A program made the position numbers and the translations under genes. DNA of 64,000 bases from Obelidium mucronatum (taxonomy: Eukaryota; Chytridiomycota; Chytridiomycetes; Chytridiales; Chytriomycetaceae), in assembly GCA_025765595.1 (NCBI GenBank), contig JAIVFH010000114.1, forward strand, positions 36,418-100,417, read 5' to 3'. Under the pieces are notes generated by a model that saw only the letters and a program-made list of their open reading frames with translations, was not told the origin of the DNA and ran no database searches. Positions 1 through 11,619 of this stretch are shown one piece after another (position 1 is the stretch's first letter; each line of letters begins with the position of its first letter).

Positions 1-79
1 GAATAAAATATTTGCAAGTGAGAAAGGTAAGTGAAATTAAAATTATCTCAATTATTATTATATTCTTTCTGCAAATAAT

Positions 80-1858
80 ATGCCTGAATGTGTTATTATT
101 CCTGTTGGCCAATGTGGAAATCAAATTGCCGCACGATTCTATGACCTTGCCCTACAAGAAATGGCATCCGCCGATTTGTCACAGACTTTGGCGACATCAA
201 CATTCTTTGAGTTAGTTGCCTCTTTTTTTGTCTTCAAGTGCGTTTATTGAAGCACAACCAACCAGAAAACATGGTAAAGCTATTAGGGCTCGCGCAGTGC
301 TAGTCGATATGGAAGGTAGTATAGTCTGTAAACGGGTGCCCCAACTGAACTAATTGGGCAGAGGGCGTGCTTGGCCAAACACTCAACAGTCCACTTGGGC
401 CATTATTTGCCAGCCATCAAGTTGTAGCTGGTAATTCAGGAAGTGGGAACAATTGGGCTGTGGGTTACAACGAATATGGCAATGAAAGAGGCGAGGAGCT
501 TAGTGAAAAGGTATTGATCGAGTCTTCGCATTCTTCAAAGCACTCACCGTTCAAAAAAGATTCGAATTCAAGCCGAAGGATGCAATTCCCTTCAGTCATT
601 TTTTATTCTGAATTCTCTTGGGGGTGGAACTGGAAGTGGATTAGGCTCGTATATTATTGATCTGTTGAACGACGAATATCCGCAAGTGTATCGCTTTGCA
701 ACGGCCATATGCCCCTCAGAAGATGACGATGTAGTCACTTCTCCTTATAACTCAATGCTGTCAATGTCTCATTTGATCAAATCGGCCGATTGTATCCTGC
801 CTGTTGAAAACGAGGCGCTGATTGATATCTACAACAAGATTTCAGCGGGAGTCAAACGCGAAGTAGGATCCGAAGGAGTTCGAACGCGTGTGGTTGGTCA
901 GAGCGTGCCCATTCGGACCGTTGTCGACAGTGGACAGCGAGCGTTTGGGGGAATGTGCTCTGGAAAGCGAACAAAGCAACCTTTTGACGAAATGAATAAC
1001 ATTGTCGCGAACTTGATCATAAATATTACGAGGTTAGGCTGATTTTCATGTATTACTTGTTCCTTGTTGTTGGTTGATATTTTGCCGCCTAGTTCAATGC
1101 GTTTCGAAGGCACCATGAATGTGGATATCAATGATATTGTTACGAACTTGGTTCCATTTCCGCGCCGAAAATTCCTGCTTTCCAGTATGACGCCACTATA
1201 TACTCTTGCTGATGTGAACGTGCCAACGCGACGGTATTGATGCTCTCACAACTTGCAGTGCTGACGCTAGCTTTTAGACTGGATCAAATGTTTACCGATG
1301 CATTTTCAAAAGACTGCCAGCTTATAAAAGCTGATCCAAAGTCATCAACTTTCCTCGCATGTGCATTGATGATTCGTGGCCAAGTGGAGGTCTCTGATAT
1401 TAGAAGAAACGTTGATCGGTGATAAAATACCATAGTTGGCTCGTCCTTCTGTTAAATGCTTATTTTCTACTTCTAGGGCCAAATCATGGCTCAAATTCGC
1501 TGATTGGAACCAAGATGGATGGAAAACGGGTTTATGCTCAGTTCCCCCAATAGGACAAGTGAGGATGCAAGAATTGATTTCTTAAACTAACAAAATAACA
1601 ACTCATACAGACCCATAGCTTGCTGACGTTGTCCAATAATGTTTGCATCAGTGATTCTTTAGATCGAATGCGATGTCGTTTTGTGAAGCTGTACAAACGA
1701 AAAGTATTTCTCTAATATTGTTTTTTCGATCCTCCATAACTCCCAACTTATTTCTCCAGGCGAACTTGCATCACTATTTAAATTATATTGATAAAAATGA
1801 GTTTGATGAAGCATTGGAGAGTGTGCATTCGTTGATTCAGGAGTATCGAGTAAAATGA
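80..1858 (+). CDS. TUBE1: Epsilon-tubulin
   Basis: Epsilon-tubulin, a centriole and basal-body tubulin needed for triplet microtubules in flagellated eukaryotes. The ATG at 80 opens with the tubulin start VIIPVGQCGNQI. Nine exons join in frame through eight short introns (211-265, 316-361, 511-559, 1033-1092, 1234-1277, 1419-1476, 1559-1610, 1704-1759), all with GT..AG ends. Seen in order: the nucleotide-binding SGSGNNWAVGY and GGGTGSGLGS motifs, the epsilon-specific DDVVTSPYNS and PFDEMNNIVANL, then DQMFTDAFSKD and ADPKSSTFLACALMIRG, and finally the C-terminal LHHYL..LIQEY. These match my memory of animal TUBE1 along the whole length rather than alpha, beta or gamma tubulin. The frame is unbroken, and the stop TGA is at 1856. 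It supports a centriole-bearing, zoospore-forming organism. Confidence 0.93.
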
Positions 1859-2210
1859 CAAATAATTTAACAGGAAGCTTTCAGCCAAATCTTGCCATTT
1901 CCTATACTTCTAAAGTATAATTTGGTAGAATTCATAAATACGCGGGGGAATATGAGGTATTGGTGGTTTTGAATTAGTGAGGACTGGTATGACGGCAGGT
2001 TAAAGCAGTTTCCTCCCCAGCGAGTGACGTGATCTAAAAAGTGACTGGCACTTGCTCTTTTACTTCTTTAGAGTATCAGTCTTGGATGTGTGAGTGAGCT
2101 TGTTAGAGTTTGAAACCCATTGTTCTTTCTTTTTTTAAACCACCCTTCCCTGTCCTACCGTGAAACAAGAGGCAAGGGAACCTATCTCAAACCAAAAAAA
2201 AAAGTACAAA
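1859..2210. other. Intergenic, nothing recognised
   Basis: About 350 bases between epsilon-tubulin and the next plus-strand gene. I see a T-rich stretch near 2130, which would suit a 5' flank, and no RNA gene or repeat. Confidence 0.4.
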
Positions 2211-4362
2211 ATGATTCAAGTGTACTATAACAAGTCATTTTTCAGCTTTCAATCCTCGATATCAGTTTCCGAGCTCTTCCATATCCTAAAAGTTCGACGC
2301 GACCAATTCCCCTCCATCATCTCAATCGACAATTCACCACCACTCAGCGACCCTGAGGAAACTATTCCGGATGGAATCTACACACTTGTTGTTTTGGAGA
2401 AGAAGGAAGCGGAGCCCTTTGAAGTTGGGATTCCGAGGCATCAACGGCAGAATAGAGAGCACACACATACCCTCGACGGCCGCAGAATATCCAGTAGTCA
2501 TCGATTGAATATTCAGTCCGATGATGAGCTTTCTGAGCCATGGAAGCAGTGTAGTGGGGGCGAAACATGAAAAGCCACTTTGGACACAACAGCGAAACGA
2601 TCCAGAAAGACCAACAATTGATAAACCTTTCAAGAAATGGTACTTTCAACAATTTGGACGCGATTTTGAAGAGATACAGGCCCTCTCGAGGTCAACCTAT
2701 CGGCGAGAGGTACAGAGGGAATTGGGGGCTGGGAGACATGGAAAAAATGGCCGTGACAATGAATCGGATGCGGTATCAGCTGACTACTCGGATAGGTCTC
2801 AAAACGAACGCGATCAAGATGGAACCGAAACAGAGAGTCGTGACAGCAAAGATAGTTCTGTAACATCCAATCGACAAGAAACGAAACACAATTCCCCAAG
2901 AAAAAAGAAATCTGTTGAATTAAATGACTTGATTTGAAGAAGGAAGCACTGATGATGGAAATTCGTCTGGCACCAGTGATCAAGGCACGAAAGATGGGGA
3001 GGATTTGCCTTCTTTACCCAAGAAACACACCACAAACTCTGATAAAAGGAAGGAGAGTGGAAAATCCAGAAATAGCCGAAAGGGCTCAAGATCCGCCTCT
3101 CCAAGTAGTACATCAAGCGACATGGAGTTTCCTTTACCATCATCGAGGTCACGCTCCGCAAGAGTATCTCAAAAGAAAGCAAGTTCATTTACAATGAAAA
3201 AGACAGGATTTTTGATCAGGACATTCAAGCAGGAATTAAAGCAATGTCTGCGGGTATTTATCAAACTTGTGTGTGTGTATGTCACTTAATTATGTTTCTT
3301 TTTGGCAAGCTATTGCGTCCATACCAGAACGGTAAATATCCCACGAATATAATCCCATGAAACAAATGAACCCAATCACCACACACATAACCCTCAATTT
3401 TCACAGATACTTCAAATACAATGCGATCCTATCGGCCAAAATGGATAATGCACTTAAACGAGTCAACCTAATCAAAAAGGAGCTAGACCATTCTATTGAG
3501 CCCACAAAGTCCCGTGTCCTACAAGTTCAACTGTTGAGCCTCTTGCACGCCGTTTGGCGAACAGTTAAAGTTCAAACGCCTACACAACAAAACCAATAAC
3601 ACTTCGAAAAAAAAAAATAGGCATGGGCAAAATTCAGCCCGAAATCGCGTCTCTTGAAAACAACCCAAATCTCCGTCTCCCAAACAATCCAAGCCGAACA
3701 AGTCCTCAACAACCTCCACATGTGGCGAAGAATCGTTGAAACAGAGCACTCCCAGCATCATAATCATCATCGTCGTCGTCATTCTCCTCCACTTCTGGAA
3801 GGCTTGAAACTCATGAACGAGCAACCTACACACCTTTTCCGAAGAAGCCCGTATACACCACCGTATATATACTTGACTGGGTCGTCTACACGGGGGCGGC
3901 TGCATGACTGCGATGATGGGGATGATGGGGAGAAATCTGAATCTGAATTGATGAGTGAAATTAGAGTGGCGTTTTTGGATTTGGCTATGCGGGATGGTGT
4001 GTATCGCGATGATCAAGTTGGATGCCATCTTGGTGGATGTTATTGAAGCGTATCGAATCACGGAAGATGGTGCGTCGTCGTCTTCTTCGTCGTCAGAAGC
4101 AGTTTGGAATCGTATTTTGAGAAAGTTGCGACAAGAGTTTTGGTTGAGTAGCAAACCGGAACATTTGGTGGAGTTGATGGCAAAGTGGAATCAACCAAGA
4201 AAGAAACAGCTGAGAGGTGGGTCGGACAGTAGCAACAGCAGCGGAGCGAATACAGCATCTTTCGACAACAGCTCGGATGCATCCGACGAAGATCCAGAGC
4301 GGGAGACGCGGAACAAATCAAAGAATCGCGTCAGGTGGGACGAGGATAAATATTACAGTTAA
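2211..4362 (+). CDS. Hypothetical low-complexity protein, frame-broken
   Basis: Unrecognised protein. The ATG at 2211 opens a folded-looking N-terminal section of about 60 residues (beta-like, ending DGIYTLVVLEKKE), possibly ubiquitin-like but not assignable. A long charged Ser/Arg/Asp/Glu-rich middle part (about 2560-3190) follows, then short introns near 3240-3308 and 3331-3405. After these comes a helical segment containing KMDNALKRVNLIKKEL, then a Ser-run and an acidic/basic tail ending in RVRWDEDKYYS. The reading frame changes at 2550 (a GGGGG run), at about 2932, and near 3600 and 4000. Dropping one G at 2550 restores the frame, which suggests sequence errors rather than decay. It is convergent with ORC3, with 77 bp between the stops. 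The exon structure is approximate. Confidence 0.55.
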
Positions 4363-4439
4363 CAAGTCCACACAATCTTTATTTGAACTCACTTCCATAA
4401 ATACAAACTTGAAGAACCAAGTCCTATTTTCTCCCTTTT

Positions 4440-7400
4440 CTAAATCACAAAAAGCTGGCCGTCATTTTTAGACACGTGATCCGTTTTCCTTGCAGTTGGT
4501 TTGATGAATCCCATATATTCCAAATGTGTCAACCCTGCAGCAAATCGCACTCTTTTATGGTTGAAATACAAATATTATTTGCGAAGTGAAATCAAACAAA
4601 AAAAACAATATTCCTTACTGAATATCGGTCTGGCTTGGACAGGGACTCTCCTTTCTCAGCACTTGCTCAAAAGAAATGAACAAATCAAACAAGTTGATCA
4701 TATGTCCGCATTCCGAATGCAGTTTGTACAACAAACTAATGTCCAAAGCTTTAGGATGCAATACATCAGAAGCTTTACAGCATGTACAAGTCAAGTAATC
4801 AGAGGCAGCGCCCAGAGCTATTTGAGTTATAGGTCGGGGGTGTGGTTGGAAGTTCTGAAAAATTCGTCCAACTTAGTATTATTGTTTTTGAGGTTGTTGA
4901 CGAAACAAACCTTCATCAACACTTTGGCAGCTTCTTGGTAGTAATAAATCTCATTGAACAAGTAATCAGTGTGATGCTTCATCGTTTCCCTGATAAACAA
5001 ATCTTCATTAATGCACTTCCAACTACTACAAACAGTCAAATATGAACCTCACCCTAGAAACTTTTCAAATATCTGACAAGCTCGAAGCGCAAAGAAATCA
5101 TAGGAGTTTTTATCAGGTCCCAAAACACCAGCCTTGAGCGAAACTTTTGTCTTTCGTTGATTCGGCGTTCCCAATTGTGCCTTTTGAAACCTCAGCTCCT
5201 CATCGAAATCATCCCTGTCACTACCATCATCATCTCCGTCACATTCTCCGTCAGTCTTGTATTTGGATTCAAATTCCTTGAGCAATGCTTGTATCTCGGT
5301 GATGTAACTTTCGACTTGATTTTGCAAATTGCAATGTTGAAACAATTCGACCCAGAAACCAAGAATACCAGCAAGTTCCATCGGTTTGATCCATCTTTTT
5401 TGGAAAAAAATAAGAAAAGTATGGGTGAGCAGGTGAGGACATGTCCGAAAAATCAAAAGAAGTTTGAGGACACTCACTTGAGTTTTCTGACCATTTCTTG
5501 AACAAACGCCTCTCTTACAAAGCAGTCACTGCTCAAAACACGTGAATATATGTTATACACGGTATTTTGATTGTTTAATTTCAGCATTGCTCTGGTGCTT
5601 CGGAGTAGTTGAATTGTGAAGGCCATCATGAAATGGTAATTCCCAAGGTTCACTTTGGCCGCGTTGATCGTTTTGGTCAAATGATTGTCATCAAAGCATA
5701 AAAGTCTGACTTCTTCGTATTCCTCGGCAGCCAGCAGTGCCTTCACGTGACTAGAAATTGGGATATTCGCCGGTGTGTCAAATGAATATCCGCGAAGACA
5801 ACAAAAGACGAACCGATTAAACGACTTTTGTTTCCGCATCCTATCTAGAAGCTCTGGCTGTATTTGGGAAACGCCATCATGAGTAATCAAACTCGACAGT
5901 GAATCGCCATAAAAATGCTTCAAGGCAAAATACTAAAAATATTTTATCAATATTATTGACCTGGCAAGGGCATGGGACTCGTTTACCTGGATCGCGTCAC
6001 AAAGGGCAGTGACAGATCGATGGTTACTCTTGTAACTGTTGAAGATTAATGAAAAGGCATCATGATTGAGCTTGAATCCATCATGGTTCTTCAAGAACAC
6101 CTGAAGAAAGTTCTTTTCAATATTATGCCAACAAAGTAGGTATAGAAAGAGCGATGTCACCTCAGTCACAATTGCGTCAACGCAATCATCTGATTTGCTC
6201 AAAAAGAATCGTTCACATCGAAGAAGACGAATAACAGATCTGTGCAAGTTGTTTTGGATAATGTCGAGTGTTGTAGATATTCCCAGAATAAACACAAATG
6301 GAAGTGTATCCAAGCAAGAACTGTGTTTTGTGATTTTATAAGTATAAATGAGTTAAAAAAGACAATCCTCGGCCTTCGGCCGTAAACATCCGAACCTGCA
6401 AAGTTTAACAAGATCTTGAAAAACATCGGTATCAAATCGTTCAAACTCGGGAATAGAAATAACAAGAACAGTTGATTCTTTGGCCTTCTTGGACTTTCTA
6501 GAAAACCAAGATTCCAAAACACGAATATCATATGGCGAATATTTTCTTCCCTGTTGATGTGTGAAGAAGAATGAAGGGAGAGAAAGGTTACAAATGAAAA
6601 TAGACAAAAAAAAAGTGCAACACTGATATCAGTAATAGAATGCCGCCTTCGGCGGTAGGGTCCGTTTCCGGCGGAGTAAAAATCAATACATTCATACATT
6701 CTGATACAAAATACTGTCGGTAAAAGATTTGCCATCACCACCGCCAGCAAGACCATCCAGATCAAGATCTTCATCATCATCGGCGCGATTGATCGTGTCG
6801 AGCAATTCATCTTCAGCAGCAGTTCTAGAATTCTTGAGTGACTTTTCCATTTCTTGTTCGGCCTCAGCATTCAGCAAAGCCTTTGCCGCATAATAGCCAA
6901 TTTTTCCGCCAGGCGACATGACAGCATCACTGGCCGTTGATTTTGAAGCAGAATTACTCAAGAACTGGGCAATGAGTGATTTGATGCACGACTTGATGTC
7001 CTGCGAGTTCAACGGACGCAGAACGGCCAGATTGAAGCAGTCCTCCGCGCTTTCGGCCACCAGCTGTTGCGTCAGCGTGTGGAACATTTCGCCGTTGTCT
7101 TTTTTTGTTTTTGTTTTCCAATTTAGTTTTCGGACACGATGACTAATCACAGGCACAGAAACAACGCACCGCAGCGCAGCAGCGCCGCCGGCACTTCGCG
7201 GAGCGGCAGCTTCGGCGCGCCCTCGCTTCTGTGTCCGCGGCGCGCTGAAGGCGGCGACGTCCGCCAGCGTCGCGTTGTTGAGCGCCGCCAGCGCCGCCGC
7301 GACGCCCGCAGTCGCGCCGCTGCGGAACGCCGCGCTGCCGGCCACGCGCCGCGCCGCCGCCGCCGCGTCCTCGGCGCCCGCGAGCAGAGCCTCGAACGCA

Positions 7401-7548
7401 TTCTGATTGGCCAGCCGCCGCCGCTTGCCCGCTGGCGCTGGCGGGACAACGAGCTCGGCCGTCTGCGGGAGAACGAAAGAAGGGAGTCAGCGAGCGGCGA
7501 TCTGATTGGCGGAGAAGGTTGTACATCGACGGCGCGGGTCTGCAGCAT
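4440..7548 (-). CDS. ORC3: Origin recognition complex subunit 3
   Basis: ORC3, a non-catalytic subunit of the replication-origin licensing complex in the nucleus. The start is at 7548 (short first exon MLQTRAVD, intron with a CCCGCAG acceptor), followed by an Ala-rich GC-rich exon. Recognisable ORC3 blocks in order: DIKSCIKSLIAQFL; TVLVISIPEFERFDTDVFQD; LPFVFILGISTT; SVIRLLRCERFFL; the helical region with NHLTKTINAAKVNLGNYHFM; and the C-terminal wing with DYLTCTCC, ISLLYKLHSECGHMINLFD and a final exon LEYMGFIKPTARKTDHVS. The last block mirrors the human ending (ELELLGFIKPTKQKTDHV). There are about eight introns. The stop is at 4440-4442. The start codon lies only 16 bp from that of the plus-strand neighbour, so the two share a promoter region. 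The first coding kilobase is far richer in G+C than the rest. Confidence 0.88.
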
Positions 7549-7564
7549 TATTGAATAGGCGATA

Positions 7565-9058
7565 ATGGATAAACTAAATAAAAGAAATAATCAAAATAAA
7601 ATGATCAGCGCAAACAACGCAATCACTGACTTTGAAACCTTCATCAACAAGTCAATCAACAACGATATATCCCAGGAAATAGAAGCTATTCTGAGATCCT
7701 CAAATGGTCTCGGTGACGAAATCTAGGAAAATGAAATACCGCCCTGATGCTGATGCCCAACGACTCAGAGACACCTTGTACTCTGTGGCCACTAACTGCC
7801 ACCAGTGCTTCCACTGCCGCTGCCATCCCCTCTACAAACGCGTCTTTTGACCCTCATTATTCTAAACTTGATGTCCGTCAAACAAAACCTTTCGTCCCAC
7901 GTCATAGTTCTTTCAACTGCTCCAGTCATTGGTGATTCAAATACCTCTCCTCAAATTGATGCTCTCTCTGCGAAAATATCAGACATGCAACGACAGGTTT
8001 TTTTTATTCTTCCACCGAAGGTGTATTCTTTCCTTTTTCTTTCATTTGCCCCTATACCGCTGAAGCAGTTTTGTCTGCTTCTTCTATTTAGAATGAGCTT
8101 TCACGTTTTAACATACTCAAAATCAGATTGACAATCTAGCATCTGCTACTGGATCATCAGCATCAAACACCCCTCACATCATCAACACTCAACAAAAGAA
8201 ACCCACCACATCTACAAACGGAAACATTCCATCAAGTAAATTAGACGATGTCTGGAAAGAACTCCGTGAACTGCGGCAGTTGGTGGTTACAGCTTCGAAT
8301 GCCCCAAAACCGTCCAATTCATCAAACGCAAACGCCACAGCAGCACCAGCAGCAGCTGTTTCTTCTCAAATCAAATCCTACAGTCAAACGAGAAATCAGG
8401 AAACACGATGCTGAAATTATGGATTCCTTGATTCGCCCTGAAATTGCTAGAGAATTGGCTCGAATGGATGTCCGTTTTACTCAACGACTGGAAAGAATTA
8501 AACTGGATGGTAATGGTGGCAGCGGAAATCATCATTATTCCAAAGAAGATGACGTTGATGGAAACATGGGAAACCACACACATTATTATTCTCGCGAATC
8601 TCCTTCCATCAGAACCATTGAAGAGCAAAACAGCACCACAATCCAGACTTTTGATGAAAATGATTCCTCTGAATCGATCCACTGGGAAAAAACACCGCAC
8701 TCAAACCGCAAAGAAGCGTCAGCAACTAACAACAGCAACATCATCTCCATCTAAAAAGGCATCCCATAACCCAGTCAACCACAACGATCCTCACCGCCAC
8801 CAAAGATTCTTACCGTCTCCATCCACTTCCTCTGCCGAACGGGAATTGCATGATTTAATGGAACGTCTGAAACTAGATTTGGATCAACAACAAACAAAAT
8901 CAAAAAAGGGAGGGGTCCAAGTGGGTCGTGCCAGTATTAATACGCGCCAACAACCTTCTCATCGTACGCCATCAATGACGCTCGTTAAGCAACATTCTTA
9001 CACGCAACCCACTTTTTCATCGCGTTTGAAATCTCGAGGTACGCCCGTGTGGAAGTAG
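7565..9058 (+). CDS. Hypothetical protein with basic/low-complexity C-terminus
   Basis: Unrecognised. The ATG at 7565 starts MDKLNKRNNQNKMISANNA and precedes at least one clear intron (about 7997-8090, donor after AACGACAG, acceptor CTATTTAG). The later parts have a coiled-coil-like block (SSKLDDVWKELRELRQLV), a helical block (IMDSLIRPEIARELARMDV) and a Ser/Gln/His-rich tail ending SSRLKSRGTPVWK. The frame shifts near 7730, 8130, 8400 and 8690, the last beside an AAAAAA run. Removing one A there restores the frame, so assembly error is the simplest reading. It is divergent from ORC3, with 16 bp between start codons. No domain could be named. Confidence 0.45.
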
Positions 9059-9368
9059 TAGCACACAGGAAAACACAGCAAAAATAAAAGGGACTCGAGT
9101 TTTGCACAATAGCTCCGTTTTGCTTATCCCAAACCCCCTCTTCACCACCACACATTTCTAAAAAGGTGAATTTTATTGGAATTTCGACTCAATCAGTAAA
9201 AGTTGCTTGTTTGAACGGGAAATAATTCCAAGGGCGAGAAATCTAAAGAAAACAGTGGTGAAAAAAGGACAAAAAGGAATCAATTGCTGCGCTACATGGA
9301 AGACAGTACGTCAATGACAAAGGACGAAAGAAGAGAGAGAGAGAGAGATGGAGAGGTAAAAAAGAGAT

Positions 9369-9761
9369 TTATAGCCTCATAATGGCTTTGATGGGAACAC
9401 AACAAATGCGTCTTGTCAAAAACCCCCATTCCTTGTCTGGGAACTGTTTCTGCAGCTCAACCAATACAATTGGTTTCAATTGAGCCAGTTCTATGGCAGG
9501 TTCTGCTGAAGAAAACTGTTTGTCGCAAACCACACAACAGACTTGTTTTTCAACGGATTCCCAAGGAATACCGTTGATTAGGATGACGGGAAGATCTATC
9601 AGTTTGTGCTGTTGCTGTTGTTGTGTTGGCTCTTGATGTTGATGTTGTTGATGTTGGTCTTTGTGGTTTGGTTGTTGTTGGCGACAGCGATTCCATCGAA
9701 ACTTTGGTTTCTGTTCAACAGCGTTTGGCATGATGGAGTGAAGTGTGGCGGTGAACGTCAT
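9369..9761 (-). CDS. Small poly-Gln protein with CxxC motif
   Basis: Single-exon protein of 130 residues that I do not recognise. It has a Lys/Arg-rich start, a Gln/His-rich tract (residues about 28-50, encoded by CTG/TTG-type triplets on the opposite strand), then a compact-looking segment. That segment has INGIPWESVEKQ, a paired-cysteine motif CCVVCDKQF and, 40 residues on, a second CC near the C-terminus. Two CC/CxxC knuckles suggest a zinc-binding fold. It is on the same strand as CDC123 and starts 110 bp beyond that gene's stop. Confidence 0.55.
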   Translation of the reverse strand: MTFTATLHSIMPNAVEQKPKFRWNRCRQQQPNHKDQHQQHQHQEPTQQQQQHKLIDLPVILINGIPWESVEKQVCCVVCDKQFSSAEPAIELAQLKPIVLVELQKQFPDKEWGFLTRRICCVPIKAIMRL

Positions 9762-9871
9762 CTTTCATCAGACGTCGATCGGTATCTCGTTGCTTGATAT
9801 TGGAACTGAGAAAAAAAAATTGATGAGGCGTCGGAATTTTTTTGGCGGGGCACGTTTTTGGGGCACGCTAT

Positions 9872-11165
9872 TCAACAATTAGTCTTATTATTATTATTAT
9901 CGTCACTCTGAAAACTCCTAGCCACTTCTTCAGTCAGCAACTTGGCAAACTCTGCCAAAGTTTCCCCATCTGATAAATCGATAGCATCTTTTGGAAGTCG
10001 ATTCGTTGCATACATTGGTTGATGTGTCAGCCCACCACCAGCACAAGAAGACGCATCCGATACAACCCTCAATCCCAATCCACGACAACTCACTTGTCCC
10101 TCCGTCTTAGCTACATCATCAACCTTCTCCTCCTGCCGTCTCCTCAACAACTTGAACCTCAAGAATCTCGTCCCACGTGAACAACAAACTATCCGTATTC
10201 ACACTAAACGGATTAAAATCAATCAACCACACTTTCTGATTCCCCTTATTAACATACACATCAAACGTAAAGCAACTATTATCCGCGAAAAACTTGCCCC
10301 AGATTTCCAAATCATAAAACTGCTGAATCCGCGATTCAAGCACACTCCGAGACGCGGCCAGGAACGGGTAGAAATTGAGGTGGTCTCGCTGACTGATTGC
10401 AATCAATCTGTTTTCCTTGACAAAACAACGGAATTCCATGGATGGATGCAGGTCGTACCATTTCCGGAGTACGAGGTCATAGGATTCCGCGGTGGTTTCT
10501 GATGTGATTGGTTCGGCGGTGCATGCTTCGAATGGACATGTCAAGTCGTGGGTGATGAAGTCGGAGCTTTTCAGGAGGAGGAAGATTTCGCCGGCGGTTT
10601 GGCATTTCAGTGTTTGACCTAGTGCCATCCATGATGCATCCTTCGAAATAAATACAAAAACAAAGGTCTTGTCAATAACAAGTTTAAAAAAAAAGGCAAA
10701 GGAGCGGGGGTAAGACCTTTGGACTGCTCCAATTGAGTTTCGGAAACACTGATCCACCCAACGCTTCAATTTTGATTCGAATCTCTTCTTGAAACTCTGG
10801 AAAGTGAGGAATAGAACCCCAATCGCCATCTGCATCGTCGTCCTCTTCTTCTGCTTCAGATTCCGAGCCATCATCATCATCGTTTTTTGGGACTTGATAG
10901 CTTGGTTGCGGGAGACCATTGCTGCACAAAAAAAAGAGATCCGCCATAAGAAAGAGTGTTGAATTCAAGAGAAATGGGTTGTTATAGATGTGACGGTAGC
11001 TGACCTGTCCAAGGGTAGAAACACACCGTCTTGGTTCAAGTAGTCCAAGAAGGCTTGCGGGACTGGTATCACCTCTGACGCAAGTGTGACTTTCTTGAAT
11101 CTTGGGTACCATGAAGAAAACGAACAGTTCATTACTTGCTGAACTGTTAGAGGAGGGAATGACAT
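9872..11165 (-). CDS. CDC123: Cell division cycle protein 123 (eIF2 assembly factor)
   Basis: CDC123/D123, a cytosolic ATP-grasp protein that helps join eIF2 gamma with eIF2 alpha, so it controls translation initiation. It begins at 11165 with the family signature [20 protein letters not shown]. Next come the acidic linker, [82 protein letters not shown] (metal and nucleotide site) and the C-terminal [12 protein letters not shown] motif. The stop is at 9872-9874. At least two introns (about 10640-10715 and 10920-11005) separate the exons. One frame change near 10130, within GGAGGAGAAGG, separates the TWDEILEV block from the last 80 residues and is probably a sequence error. Confidence 0.9.
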
Positions 11166-11619
11166 TGGCAGGTTTCCTTGAGATCTCTATTTTTTTTTAT
11201 TTTTTTTTATTTACAATATTTACTGAAGCAGAAGCAAGAGAGAAAAAAGAACCAGTCAAAGATCTAGAATAGAACACGAAATAGTCAGTAACGCTGTTTG
11301 TGTTTTTGAATAGGAGGTGGGACGGGAAGTGCAGGAGCAGAAGAGAGAGATCAGGTTATTTAGGATTTTACTTTCACACAGAGTCCCGTCCAAAAACTGA
11401 ACGGATTTCTGTAACTCAATTGACACGCAATGAATGATTATTTAAGCATCTTGTCTCTTTTCAACTGGGGTATATGTGGTGGGGTGTATCGGAGATCAAT
11501 TGGAGGGAGAGAGAAACGCACCTTGCTTTTTTTTTTTTTAAGAAAATGGAAAAACGAAGAAAAGAAAGATAGATTTTTATTCTGGAAGGAAATCACCCGA
11601 TCATCTGTCGAAAACAACT
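11166..11619. other. Divergent intergenic region
   Basis: About 450 bases between the CDC123 start (minus) and the next plus-strand start. It holds A/T tracts (11191-11210, 11529-11540) and purine-rich stretches. I see no RNA gene. It probably holds both promoters. Confidence 0.4.

Noticed and set aside
7140..7560. Long plus-strand Arg/Ala-rich frame
   Set aside because: It is the antisense of the GC-rich ORC3 first exons, which give family-consistent protein.
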